Of a DNA stretch of 64,000 nucleotides, positions 23,650-32,291 are shown one piece after another. The notes under the pieces are model-generated. The model saw only the letters and a program-made list of their open reading frames with translations, was not told where the DNA came from and searched no databases. The position numbers and the translations under genes are program-made. Positions within the stretch are counted from its first letter, which is position 1. Every line of letters begins with the position of its first letter. Origin of the DNA: Nonomuraea africana (GTDB lineage Bacteria > Actinomycetota > Actinomycetes > Streptosporangiales > Streptosporangiaceae); the NCBI RefSeq assembly GCF_014873535.1, contig NZ_JADBEF010000001.1, positions 5,518,001 through 5,582,000 on the forward strand. Reading direction: 5' to 3'.

Positions 23650-25986
23650 TCACGAGTTGCGGTCTTCTCCGTCTCCGGCGGGCTTGCGGACCCGGGTGCG
23701 AGTACGGCGAGGCCGCTCGTCACGCGCCTTGTCCTCGTCGGCCGCGGCCTCGGCCACCGGAGCCTCGGCGGAACCCGCGGGCTCCTCCGTGCCCTTGGTT
23801 GCCTTCTCCGCGGCCTCCTTCTCGATGACCTCGACGGGCACCAGCGAGAGCTTGCCGCGCGAGTCGATCTCGGCGATCTCCACCTGGATCTTCTCGCCGA
23901 CGTTCATGACGTCCTCGACGTTCTCGATGCGCTTGCCGCCGTGCAGCTTGCGGATCTGGGAGACGTGCAGCAGGCCGTCCTTGCCCGGCATGAGCGAGAC
24001 GAACGCGCCGAAGGCGGCGATCTTCACGACCGTGCCGAGGTAGCGCTCGCCGACCTCGGGCATGTGCGGGTTGGCGATGGCGTTGATGGCGCTGCGCGCC
24101 GCCTCGGCCGAGGGGCCGTCGGTGGCACCGATGTAGATGGTGCCGTCGTCCTCGATGGTGATCTCCGCACCCGAGTCGTCCTGGATCTGGTTGATCATCT
24201 TGCCCTTCGGGCCGATGACCTCGCCGATCTTGTCGACCGGGACCTTGATCGTGATGATGCGCGGCGCGGTCGGGTTCATCTCCGCCGGAGAGTCGATCGC
24301 CTCCTGCATCACGTCGAGGATCGCCAGGCGGGCGCCCTTGGCCTGCTTCAGCGCGGCGGCCAGCACGGAGGCGGGGATGCCGTCGAGCTTGGTGTCGAGC
24401 TGGAGCGCGGTGATGACGTCCTTGGTGCCGGCGACCTTGAAGTCCATGTCGCCCATGGCGTCCTCGGCGCCGAGGATGTCGGTCAGCGTGACGTAGGTGT
24501 CACCCTCACCGATCAGGCCCATCGCGATGCCCGCGACCATCTCCTTGAGCGGGACACCCGCGTCGAGCAGGGCCATGGTGCTGGCGCAGACCGAGCCCAT
24601 CGAGGTCGAGCCGTTGGAGCCGAGGGCCTCGGAGACCTGGCGGATCGCGTAGGGGAACTCCTCACGCGTCGGCAGGACCGGGATCAGCGCGCGCTCGGCC
24701 AGCGCGCCGTGACCGATCTCGCGGCGCTTGGGCGAGCCCACGCGGCCGGTCTCACCGGTGCTGTAGGGCGGGAAGTTGTAGTTGTGCATGTAGCGCTTGG
24801 TCCGCTCGGGGTTGAGCGTGTCGACGACCTGCTCCATGCGCAGCATGTTCAGCGTGGTGATGCCCAGGATCTGGGTCTCGCCGCGCTCGAACAGCGCCGA
24901 GCCGTGCACCCGCGGGACCACGTGGACCTCGGCGTTGAGCGCGCGGATGTCCTTGGGGCCGCGGCCGTCGATGCGGACGCCGTCCTTGATGACCCGCTCG
25001 CGCATGAGCTTCTTGGTCAGCGACCTGAAGGCGGCGCCGACCTCCTTCTCGCGCCCCTCGAAGTCGGCCAGCAGCTTCTCGCCCGCCATGGCCTTGATCC
25101 GGTCGAGCTCGTTCTCGCGCTCCTGCTTGCCCGCGATCGTCAGCGCGGCGGCCAGCTCGGTCTTGACCGCGCTCTCGACGGCGGCCAGGACGTCGTCCTG
25201 GTAGTCGAGGAAGACGGGGAACTCGGCGGTCTCCTTGGCGGCGACCTTGGCCACCTTGGACTGCGCCTCGCACAGCACCTTGATGAACGGCTTGGCCGCC
25301 TCGAGGCCCTGCGCGACGGTCTCCTCGGTCGGGGCGACGGCGCCGCCCGCGACGAGCTTGAGCGTCTCCCTGGTGGACTCGGCCTCGACCATCATGATCG
25401 CGACGTCGCCGTCCTCGAGGACGCGGCCCGCCACGACCATGTCGAAGGTGGCGCGCTCGAGCTCGGGGTGGGTCGGGAAGGCGACCCACTGGCCGTCGAT
25501 CAGCGCGACGCGGACGCCGCCGATCGGGCCGGAGAAGGGCAGCCCGGCCAGCTGGGTGGACAGCGACGCGGCGTTGATCGCGACGACGTCGTAGAGGTGG
25601 TCGGGGTTGAGCGCCATGATGGTCGCCACGACCTGGACCTCGTTGCGCAGGCCCTTGACGAACGACGGGCGCAGCGGCCGGTCGATCAGGCGGCAGGTGA
25701 GGATGGCGTCCTCGGAGGGACGGCCCTCACGCCGGAAGAACGAGCCGGGAATGCGGCCCGCGGCGTACATGCGCTCCTCGACGTCCACCGTGAGGGGGAA
25801 GAAGTCGAGGTTCTCTTTGGGGTTCTTGGAAGCGGTGGTCGCGGACAGGACCATCGTCTCGGCGTCGAGGTAGGCGACGGCCGAGCCGGCGGCCTGCCTG
25901 GCCAGCCGGCCGGTCTCGAACCGGATCGTGCGCGTGCCGAAAGAGCCGTTGTCTATGACGGCTTCAGCGGTGTGGACACCCTCCAC
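23650..25986 (-). CDS. pnp: polyribonucleotide nucleotidyltransferase (PNPase)
   Basis: 778 residues. Two RNase PH-like domains (GRIPGSFFRREGRPSEDAIL; RREIGHGALAERALIPVLP), a KH domain (GPKGKMINQIQDDSGAEI) and an S1 domain (GAFVSLMPGKDGLLHVSQI) are complete. Phosphorolytic 3'-5' exoribonuclease and polymerase. A charged tail (RPRRTRTRVRKPAG) ends the protein. GTG start with AGGAGG. It lies 286 nt downstream of rpsO, behind that gene's terminator, so read-through or its own promoter is needed. Confidence 0.98.
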   Translation of the reverse strand: MEGVHTAEAVIDNGSFGTRTIRFETGRLARQAAGSAVAYLDAETMVLSATTASKNPKENLDFFPLTVDVEERMYAAGRIPGSFFRREGRPSEDAILTCRLIDRPLRPSFVKGLRNEVQVVATIMALNPDHLYDVVAINAASLSTQLAGLPFSGPIGGVRVALIDGQWVAFPTHPELERATFDMVVAGRVLEDGDVAIMMVEAESTRETLKLVAGGAVAPTEETVAQGLEAAKPFIKVLCEAQSKVAKVAAKETAEFPVFLDYQDDVLAAVESAVKTELAAALTIAGKQERENELDRIKAMAGEKLLADFEGREKEVGAAFRSLTKKLMRERVIKDGVRIDGRGPKDIRALNAEVHVVPRVHGSALFERGETQILGITTLNMLRMEQVVDTLNPERTKRYMHNYNFPPYSTGETGRVGSPKRREIGHGALAERALIPVLPTREEFPYAIRQVSEALGSNGSTSMGSVCASTMALLDAGVPLKEMVAGIAMGLIGEGDTYVTLTDILGAEDAMGDMDFKVAGTKDVITALQLDTKLDGIPASVLAAALKQAKGARLAILDVMQEAIDSPAEMNPTAPRIITIKVPVDKIGEVIGPKGKMINQIQDDSGAEITIEDDGTIYIGATDGPSAEAARSAINAIANPHMPEVGERYLGTVVKIAAFGAFVSLMPGKDGLLHVSQIRKLHGGKRIENVEDVMNVGEKIQVEIAEIDSRGKLSLVPVEVIEKEAAEKATKGTEEPAGSAEAPVAEAAADEDKARDERPRRTRTRVRKPAGDGEDRNS

Positions 25987-26237
25987 GGGGGACCTCCTAG
26001 GTTGGTCGGTCTCCCGCGCCCTCTTTTCTCACCGGCACCCTCGTTAGGTGCAGCGCCGGTCTTCGATCGAAGCGCCCGGTCATCCCGACCGGAAGCCACT
26101 ACCGAGGACCGGCCCGCAGGCGTCGCGGGTCGCATGGTGCTGTAGCGGACGCGGGGGCTTTCAGTGTGTCTCGAATATTCAGTTGTACGACAGCGCCCGG
26201 GCTTTCGCGACCTGCGACGCGCCGGGACTCATATGAG

Positions 26238-26266
26238 AAGGGAGCGGCGCCGAGCGCCGCTCCCTT
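26238..26266 (-). terminator. rpsO terminator
   Basis: Perfect 13-bp stem (26238-26250 with 26254-26266), loop CGA (TCG on the minus strand), starting 6 nt past the rpsO stop. Very strong hairpin separating rpsO from pnp. Confidence 0.85.
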
Positions 26267-26272
26267 ACCACT

Positions 26273-26542
26273 CTATCGGCGCAGGCCGAGGCGCTCGATG
26301 AGCGCACGGTAACGCGCGATGTCGTTGTTCTGCAGGTACTTCAGCAGGCGACGCCGGCGACCGACGAGCAGCAGCAGACCACGACGGCTGTGGTGGTCGT
26401 GCTTGTGCGTCTTCAGGTGCTCGGTGAGCTCGCTGATGCGCTTGCTGAGCAGCGCGATCTGCACCTCGGGCGACCCGGTGTCGCCCTCGGCCGTCGCGTA
26501 CTCACTGATGATTGCCTTCTTGGCAGCGGTGTCGAGGGACAC
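26273..26542 (-). CDS. rpsO: 30S ribosomal protein S15
   Basis: 89 residues, the standard length, with the family signature HKHDHHSRRGLLLLVGRRRR and the terminal YRALIERLGLRR. It binds the 16S rRNA central domain early in assembly. GTG start (SLDTAAKKAII) with AAGGAGAGCC before it. Located upstream of pnp as in most bacteria. Confidence 0.98.
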   Translation of the reverse strand: MSLDTAAKKAIISEYATAEGDTGSPEVQIALLSKRISELTEHLKTHKHDHHSRRGLLLLVGRRRRLLKYLQNNDIARYRALIERLGLRR

Positions 26543-26759
26543 GGCTCTCCTTCAATCTACGGACACGCGGGAATGAGACGAGAGTGCGAACGACCGTGCG
26601 TGCCTACAGTCGCCGCGAGAAGGCACTTCAGGGCAGCGCACAGCGCCACCGTTACAGAGCCGACATGCAAGGTTACCATCGCGGTCCGTCCCCTGACACA
26701 TCGTTCATCTCCGGCCGCCGTTGGTCTCCGCGGTGGAGGCGCCAATCGGGGTTACATAT

Positions 26760-27542
26760 TCAGCGATCCCAGTGAGCTGGACGGTTGAGGGACCTGGGGA
26801 TGCGCGTCGCCGCATCGCCTCTGGCCGCGTCGAGCTGCGCCTGGGTCAGGAACAGCGCGCCGGTCAGGTTCGCGCCGCGCAGATCCGCGTTCCTGAAGTC
26901 CGCGCCGATGACGTCCGCCTCGCGCAGGTCCGCGCCCCTGAGGTCGGCGCCGATCAGCAGGACGCCGCGCAGGGCGGCCCTCCGCAGGTCGGAGCCCTTG
27001 AGACGGGCCCCGATGAGGTCCGTCTTCATCGTCCGCCCGCCGCGCCCGCGCACCAGCTCGCCGGCCCGCCGCAGCAGCGGGCTGACCCTGCCGCGCAGCG
27101 CACCCGTGTCCACGACGGTGAGCGCGCCGATGAGCTCCTCGATCTCGTCCGCCGTACGGCGCAGCTCGTCGTGAACGGGCGCGGCCGCGGACCACCCCAG
27201 CGCCTCGGTGACGTAGTAGAGCAGTTCGTGCAGGTCACGCATGGCGGGGAACACCTCGGCCGCCCGCCCGGCCGCCCCCGCCTGGGTGACGTGCTGGCCC
27301 GCGCCGAAGCAGTCGTAGACCGTGCAGCCGGGAAAGCCCTTCTCCCTGAGCTGGGTGTGGATTCCGCAGCGGAAGTCGTCGCCCAGGTTGGGGCAGGCCT
27401 TCCCCACCGGTTTGTCGATCGCGAAGTCCGCCGAGGCGGCGAAGGCGGGCACGACGCAGCACAGTCCGCGGCACTGCCCGCAATCGGCTCGCAGACTCGT
27501 CAGGACTCGACGGCCGCCGGGTCCATCCACACAACCTCCCAC
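26760..27542 (-). CDS. Cys-rich (YkgJ-like) plus pentapeptide-repeat protein
   Basis: About 260 residues with two parts. The N-terminal 90 hold many cysteines (ADCGQCRGLCC, KACPNLGDDFRCGIHTQL, GCTVYDCFG), the pattern of a small metal-binding YkgJ-like domain. The C-terminal part is a pentapeptide-repeat helix (DLIGARLKGSDLRRAAL, then DLRGADLREADVIGADF and DLRGANLTGALF). The first GTG (27542) overlaps the VOC gene by 43 nt; a second GTG at 27530 is possible and neither has a clear RBS. Function unknown. It sits in an insertion between ribF and rpsO. Confidence 0.75.
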   Translation of the reverse strand: MGGCVDGPGGRRVLTSLRADCGQCRGLCCVVPAFAASADFAIDKPVGKACPNLGDDFRCGIHTQLREKGFPGCTVYDCFGAGQHVTQAGAAGRAAEVFPAMRDLHELLYYVTEALGWSAAAPVHDELRRTADEIEELIGALTVVDTGALRGRVSPLLRRAGELVRGRGGRTMKTDLIGARLKGSDLRRAALRGVLLIGADLRGADLREADVIGADFRNADLRGANLTGALFLTQAQLDAARGDAATRIPRSLNRPAHWDR

Positions 27543-27898
27543 AGGTGCCCGTCGGGGTCCTGGAAACTTCTGCCGTACATGGACTCTTCGTCCATGGGGT
27601 CGTTGGCGGGCGAGCCTCCGGAGGCGAGGGCCTTGTCGGCCAGCTCGTCGACCTTCTCCCTGCTCTCGACGCCGAGTGCAACGATAGCCTCAGTCGTGGT
27701 ATGCGCGTCCGCGATGTCCTTCTTCGTGAAGCTCTTGAAGAACTCCTCGGTGAGCAGCATGGCGTAGATGGTGTCGCTGATGACGAGGCAGGCGGCCTTC
27801 TCGTCGGTGAACTGGCGGTTGAAGGTGAAGCCCAGGCCGGTGAAGAAGTTCTTGCTCCGGTCGAGGTCCTTCACGGGCAGGTTGACGAAGATCATCAT
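27500..27898 (-). CDS. VOC-family (glyoxalase/bleomycin-resistance-like) protein
   Basis: 132 residues from the first of two adjacent ATGs (MMIFVNLPVKDLDRSKNFFT). The beta-alpha-beta-beta-beta pattern ends in SFQDPDGHLWEVVWMD, where the Glu is the usual metal ligand; LGFTFNRQFTDEKAACLVIS is typical of the PhnB/glyoxalase-like branch. Substrate unknown. The upstream flank is the TnpB remnant. Confidence 0.88.
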   Translation of the reverse strand: MMIFVNLPVKDLDRSKNFFTGLGFTFNRQFTDEKAACLVISDTIYAMLLTEEFFKSFTKKDIADAHTTTEAIVALGVESREKVDELADKALASGGSPANDPMDEESMYGRSFQDPDGHLWEVVWMDPAAVES

Positions 27899-27963
27899 GG
27901 CTCGCGGCCTCTCTGTGGGTACGTGACCCAGCGAAGCAGGGGCGCGACCAACGCCCACAGAAT

Positions 27964-28173
27964 GCGGACACAAAGGTTCCCCCAGTTCACCCGGCCCCCC
28001 AGCAGTGCTCGGCCTGCGGGCATGTGGACAAGCAGAACCGACCCGGCCAGCACACCTTCGCCCGTACGTCGTGCGGCTTCGCTGAGCACGCCGACGTCAA
28101 CGCGGCCCGCAACATCGCCTCACGCGGGGTTGCAGGTTGGGCGGTGAGTCACGCTGCCAACGACGCGGCCTGA
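27964..28173 (+). pseudogene. 3' remnant of an IS200/IS605-family tnpB (OrfB) gene
   Basis: A start-less frame in a region with no intact gene encodes, in order, KVPPVHPAPQQ, CSACGHVDKQNRPG and RTSCGFAEHADVNAARNIA, ending at TGA 28171-28173. This is the C-terminal zinc finger (two CxxC-like pairs, the second reduced to one Cys at TSCG) and the catalytic D-x-N-A-A-R-N-I motif of TnpB/IS1341-type RNA-guided nucleases. At most 70 residues remain of about 400; RuvC I/II, the N-terminus and tnpA are gone. The remnant lies between ribF and the VOC gene, pointing to a transposon as source of that insertion. Confidence 0.85.
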
Positions 28174-28197
28174 ACCGTCGGAGCCATCGACGGCGAG

Positions 28198-28227
28198 GAG
28201 CTGCAAGCTCGGTCGTTTACGGCCGAG
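28198..28227. other. probable right-end hairpins of the decayed IS605-type element
   Basis: GAGCT-GCA-AGCTC at 28198-28210 overlaps CTCGGTCG-TTTA-CGGCCGAG at 28208-28227, an 8-bp stem with one G-U. Subterminal hairpins 20-60 nt past tnpB are what IS200/IS605 right ends carry. The second hairpin also contains the ribF stop codon, so the insertion may have set the present ribF 3' end. Confidence 0.5.
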
Positions 28228-29197
28228 AAGCTGACGAGGTGAGTTCGCGGACCCGGTCGACGTCTGCGTGGATCTGGGCGATGAGGGCCTCGATCGAGTC
28301 GAACTTCGTGTTCCCGCGCAGCCGCGTCCCGAAGTCCACCGCCACGTGCATGCCGTACAGGTCGAGGTCGTCCCTGTCCAGCGCGTACGCCTCCACGGTC
28401 CGCGGCACGCCCTCGAACGTCGGGTTGGTGCCGACCGAGATGGCCGCGGGCCAGACGCAGCCGTCGTAGCCGGCGGGCAGGTTGCCGACGGCGACGCAGC
28501 GCAGCCAGCCCGCGTAGACGCCGTCGGCGGGGATCGCGGTGTTCGGCGGGGTCTCGACGTTGGCGGTGGGGAAGCCGAGCTGCCTGCCGCGCTGGTAGCC
28601 GCGGACGACGACGCCCTCGACGCGGTGCGGACGGCCGAGCAGGGAGGCGGCGGCCGAGACGTCACCCGCGGCGACGAGCTCGCGGACGAGAGTAGATGAA
28701 ACGCCGGACACCAGGGGAATCTCCTCCACCGTGAAGTCGTACTTGTCGCCCAGCACGCGCAGAACGGACGGGTCGCCCGCGGCCTGATGGCCGAAGGTGA
28801 AGTTGGCGCCGACGACGACGGTGGCGGCCTGCAGCCGCTCGGCCAGCACGCTCTGCGCGAAGTCGGCGGGGCTCAGCCGGGCCAGCTCCATCGTGAACGG
28901 CAGCACCATGACGTCGTCCACGCCCAGCTCGGTCAGCAGCGCGGCACGGTGGCGCAGCGTGGTCAGCCGCGGGGGCTGGGTGCCGGGCCGTACGACCTCG
29001 GCGGGGTGCGGCTCGAACGTCACCGCGACGCATCGCAGATCCAGTGAGCGGGCGACGGCGACGGCGCGCTCGACCACCTGGCGGTGGCCGAGATGCACGC
29101 CGTCGAACACGCCGACCGTGACGACGGATCTTTCCGACTCCTGCACGCCCGGGCCCCATTCGTCTCTTGGCGGATCAACCACCCTCAAGCGTGCCAT
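28217..29197 (-). CDS. ribF: bifunctional riboflavin kinase/FAD synthetase
   Basis: 326 residues starting MARLRVVDPPRDEWG. FAD-synthetase half: VVTVGVFDGVHLGHRQVV nucleotide site and SGVSSTLVREL. Riboflavin-kinase half: GRQLGFPTANVE and the DFGTRLRGNTKFDSIEAL end. Makes FMN and FAD. No FMN riboswitch is visible upstream. The last residues (SSASRP) come from sequence that also forms the putative IS right-end hairpin. Confidence 0.96.
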   Translation of the reverse strand: MARLRVVDPPRDEWGPGVQESERSVVTVGVFDGVHLGHRQVVERAVAVARSLDLRCVAVTFEPHPAEVVRPGTQPPRLTTLRHRAALLTELGVDDVMVLPFTMELARLSPADFAQSVLAERLQAATVVVGANFTFGHQAAGDPSVLRVLGDKYDFTVEEIPLVSGVSSTLVRELVAAGDVSAAASLLGRPHRVEGVVVRGYQRGRQLGFPTANVETPPNTAIPADGVYAGWLRCVAVGNLPAGYDGCVWPAAISVGTNPTFEGVPRTVEAYALDRDDLDLYGMHVAVDFGTRLRGNTKFDSIEALIAQIHADVDRVRELTSSASRP

Positions 29198-29361
29198 GCC
29201 CGGCGGTGTTCTTCGCACCCGAGGGTGGCGGCCGCCCGCCGTCCGCCCATCGACCTGCCTGTACGGCGGTGCGGGGCCACGCTCCCGCGAGCGCGACCCC
29301 AAGAGCGCGGCAGCTCCGGCGGGCAGCGGACCACCGACGGGCAGGCGGTACCATCCGCTGC

Positions 29362-30348
29362 ATGTCCCGTTACGCGCTGCTCATCCTGCCCGCCTTCAAC
29401 CGGGTCTACGGCGAGAGCTCCGTCCGCCTGACCAGGAGCGAGCTGGCGGTCTTCGCCGACGTCTCCGAGGTGGAGGAGACCCGGATCGGCGGCGTGCCGT
29501 ACGTGACGTTCGAGGCGCCCTCGCTCGACCTCGCGCTGCTGTCGAACCTGTCGTCGGTCTACGCGATCTTCGGCATCGAGGGTGACCTGCTGCGCCCCCT
29601 GGAGATGCGCCCGCTCGACCGGCTCTCCAGCGACCTCATCACGATCCAGAAGTACGCGGGCAAGACCAACGAGCACTTCACCAAGCTGCTGCTGAACGTC
29701 ACCGTGCTCGCCTCGGACTTCCCGCTGGACGGCCACCTGTCGGTCCTGGACCCGATGTGCGGGCGCGGCACCACGCTCAACCAGGCCCTCATGTACGGCT
29801 ACGACGCCTACGGTGTCGACGTCGACGCCAAGGACTTCGAGGCCTACACCGGCTTCCTCAAGACCTGGCTGAAGAACAAGCGGCTCAAGCACACCGCCGA
29901 GACCGTGCCGGTCAGGAGGGAGCGGGCGCTGGTCGGACGGCGGTTCAACGTCAGCTTCGGGCTGTCGAAAGAGGCCTACAAGGCGGGCGAGACGCAGCAG
30001 GTGTCCGTGGTCAACGCCGACACCCTGCGCGGCCGCGAGTTCTTCAAGCCGCGCTCCTTCGACGTCATCGTGACCGACGCGCCGTACGGCGTGCAGCACG
30101 GCAGCAAGGCAGGGGGCGGCCTGTCGCGCAGCCCCCTCGACCTGATCGACAGGGCGGTGCCGGTCTGGGCGGAACTGCTGCGTCCCGGCGGCGCGATGGG
30201 CATCTCGTGGAACACCTACGGCGGCTCCCGCGACGACCTGGCGAAGATCCTCACCGCCCACGGTCTCGAGGTCGTGGCCCTTCCCGACTTCGAGCACTGG
30301 GTGGACCAGGCCATCGTCCGCGACATCATGGTCGCCAGGAAGAACTGA
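29362..30348 (+). CDS. TRM11/UPF0020-type SAM-dependent RNA methyltransferase
   Basis: 328 residues from MSRYALLILPAFNRVYG. SAM-binding motif I is LDPMCGRGTTLNQAL, an acidic residue follows in YGVDVDAKDFEAY, and the catalytic motif IV is DAPYGVQHG (a D/N-P-P-Y variant), as in exocyclic-amine RNA N-methyltransferases. No obvious THUMP domain in the N-terminal 110 residues. It is the only plus-strand gene inside the housekeeping block and converges on truB. A tRNA guanosine target is likely but unproven. Confidence 0.82.
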   Translation: MSRYALLILPAFNRVYGESSVRLTRSELAVFADVSEVEETRIGGVPYVTFEAPSLDLALLSNLSSVYAIFGIEGDLLRPLEMRPLDRLSSDLITIQKYAGKTNEHFTKLLLNVTVLASDFPLDGHLSVLDPMCGRGTTLNQALMYGYDAYGVDVDAKDFEAYTGFLKTWLKNKRLKHTAETVPVRRERALVGRRFNVSFGLSKEAYKAGETQQVSVVNADTLRGREFFKPRSFDVIVTDAPYGVQHGSKAGGGLSRSPLDLIDRAVPVWAELLRPGGAMGISWNTYGGSRDDLAKILTAHGLEVVALPDFEHWVDQAIVRDIMVARKN

Positions 30349-30390
30349 ACCGCGAAACCGGCCCGTGAGAACCAAGCGGGTGGGCTCGAG

Positions 30391-31251
30391 CTAGCCGACG
30401 AAGACCGCCAGCGGCTTGGCCGACCTACCCTGCTCCTCCACCAGCGCCAGCAGCTCGCCCTCGGGCCCGAACACCCCGATCGGGCCCGCCCCGAGGCCGG
30501 CCGAGGGCAGGCGGCCGCCGTGCGAGATGATCCGCGCCTCGTCGGCGCCCACGTCGCGCCGGGGGAAGGCCGCGCTGACGGCCTCGGCGATCGGCAGCAC
30601 CACGCAGTCGGCGGCCAGCTCGTCGATCGTCCTGGCCAGCGAGAGGTCGTAGGGGCCGACCCTGTTGCGCCGCAGGGCGGTGAGGTGACCGCCCACACCG
30701 AGGGCGGCGCCGAGATCGCGGGCGAGGGCCCTGATGTAGGTGCCGCTCGAGCAGCGGATGGTCGCCCTGATCTCGGGCCCGTCGATGGCGGCGACGTCGA
30801 AGTCGTGGACGGTGACGGGCCTGGCCGCGAGCTCGACCTCCTCGCCCGCGCGCGCCCGCTTGTAGGCGCGCTCGCCGTTCACCTTGATCGCCGACACCTG
30901 CGGGGGCACCTGCATGATGCGCCCGGTCAGCGCCTCGATCCCCTTGCGGACCGCCTCCGGTGTGACGGAATCGGTGGGGAAGGTCGCGGTGACCTCGCCC
31001 TCGGCGTCGTCGGTGTTGGTGGTGACACCCAGCCTGATCGTGGCCTCGTACACCTTCTCGGTCAGCGCCAGATGGCCGAGCAGCCTGGTCGCCTTCTCGA
31101 CGCCGATCACCAGCACGCCCGTGGCCATCGGGTCGAGCGTGCCCGCGTGACCCACCCGCCTGGTGCCCGCGATGCGCCGCATCTTGCCGACGACGTCGTG
31201 GGAGGTCCAGTCGGCGGGCTTGTCCACGATGATCAAGCCGCTCTCAGTCAC
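30391..31251 (-). CDS. truB: tRNA pseudouridine(55) synthase
   Basis: 286 residues from a GTG (MTESGLIIVDKPADWTSHD) that overlaps the preceding stop as GTGA. The catalytic Asp is in GHAGTLDPMATGVL. KVYEATIRLGVTTNTDDAEG and CSSGTYIRALARDLG are also present, plus an actinobacterial C-terminal PUA-like extension. Forms pseudouridine 55 in the tRNA T-loop. Confidence 0.97.
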   Translation of the reverse strand: MTESGLIIVDKPADWTSHDVVGKMRRIAGTRRVGHAGTLDPMATGVLVIGVEKATRLLGHLALTEKVYEATIRLGVTTNTDDAEGEVTATFPTDSVTPEAVRKGIEALTGRIMQVPPQVSAIKVNGERAYKRARAGEEVELAARPVTVHDFDVAAIDGPEIRATIRCSSGTYIRALARDLGAALGVGGHLTALRRNRVGPYDLSLARTIDELAADCVVLPIAEAVSAAFPRRDVGADEARIISHGGRLPSAGLGAGPIGVFGPEGELLALVEEQGRSAKPLAVFVG

Positions 31252-32291
31252 AACATCTCCTTGAACCGCGCGATGGTCTCCTCGACACTGTCGTGCGAGG
31301 TGAACCCGGCAGCGTAGCAGTGCCCGCCACCGCCCATCGCCGTGCTGATCGCGCCGACGTCCGCGCCGCCCTTGGATCGCACCGACACCTGCCACGCGCC
31401 GTCGTCGTCCTGCTTCATCACCACGGCGACGTCCGCCTCGTCGGTGCGGCGGATCACGTCGATGACCCCCTCGATCTCGTCGTACGGCAGGCCGTACGCG
31501 GCCCGGTCGGCGTGCGTGATGTACGTCCAGACCAGGCCGTCGTCGAGCTCCACGCGCTCCAGCGCGTGCGCGAGCACCTTGAGATAGGCGAACGGGGAAC
31601 GGTCCCACAGCTCGCGGGCGATCTCGTCGGTCCGCAGCCCCGCCGCCACCAGCCTGGCCGCCATCTCGTGCGCGGCGGGTGTGGTCGAGGAGTGCCGGAA
31701 CTGGCCCGTGTCGGTCGACAGCCCGACGTACAGCAGCGTGGCCATGTCGCGGTCGAGCGGCTGGCCGAGGCGGCGGATCAGCTCCTCGGCCAGGACGGCG
31801 GTCGCCGCCACGCCAGGATCGATGAGGCTCACCGTGCCGAACCCGTGGTTGGAGGCATGGTGGTCGACCACGATCACCTCGTGCGCCTTGCTCGCGTTGA
31901 CGGCGAGCACGCCGAGGCGGTCGAGGGTGGAGGAGTCGAAGGTGATCATCAGGTCGGGCTCGGGGGGAAACGCCGAGGGGACCGTGAGCAGGTCGAGCGC
32001 GGGCAGGAAGCGCAGCAGCCTCGGCACCACGAACCTGCGGTCACCGAAGGAGGCCACCACGCGCTTGCCCATCGCTGTGAGAGCCTTGGCGGCGGCGAGC
32101 ATGGAGCCGAGCGCGTCACCGTCGGGCGAGATGTGGCACGCCAGCGCCACCTCGTCGGCCTCGTGGATCAGTCGCAGCGCCCTGGCCCATTCGCCCTCGC
32201 CGATCGCCGTACGCGAGACACCGCCGTCCGCCGGGCCCTGGAAGGCTCCGGCGGCCGGGCGGTGGATCCCGTCACGCACGTCGGGCGTCAC
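31248..32291 (-). CDS. nrnA: DHH-family phosphoesterase (NrnA-like oligoribonuclease/pAp phosphatase)
   Basis: 347 residues. HISPDGDALGSMLA gives the first metal Asp pair, ITFDSSTLDR the next, and VVDHHASN the DHH motif. GGGGHCYAAGF near the C-terminus is the DHHA1 substrate loop. It degrades short RNA oligonucleotides and dephosphorylates pAp. Start GTG overlaps the rbfA stop and its own stop overlaps the truB start, a translationally coupled rbfA-nrnA-truB trio. Confidence 0.93.
   Translation of the reverse strand: MTPDVRDGIHRPAAGAFQGPADGGVSRTAIGEGEWARALRLIHEADEVALACHISPDGDALGSMLAAAKALTAMGKRVVASFGDRRFVVPRLLRFLPALDLLTVPSAFPPEPDLMITFDSSTLDRLGVLAVNASKAHEVIVVDHHASNHGFGTVSLIDPGVAATAVLAEELIRRLGQPLDRDMATLLYVGLSTDTGQFRHSSTTPAAHEMAARLVAAGLRTDEIARELWDRSPFAYLKVLAHALERVELDDGLVWTYITHADRAAYGLPYDEIEGVIDVIRRTDEADVAVVMKQDDDGAWQVSVRSKGGADVGAISTAMGGGGHCYAAGFTSHDSVEETIARFKEML

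Noticed and set aside
23941..26145. Plus-strand open frame of over 700 codons opposite pnp
   Set aside because: Antisense shadow; PNPase domains on the minus strand are complete.
27899..28216. Intact insertion sequence
   Set aside because: Only the C-terminal part of TnpB is readable. There is no tnpA, no left end and no start codon, so it is annotated as a remnant.
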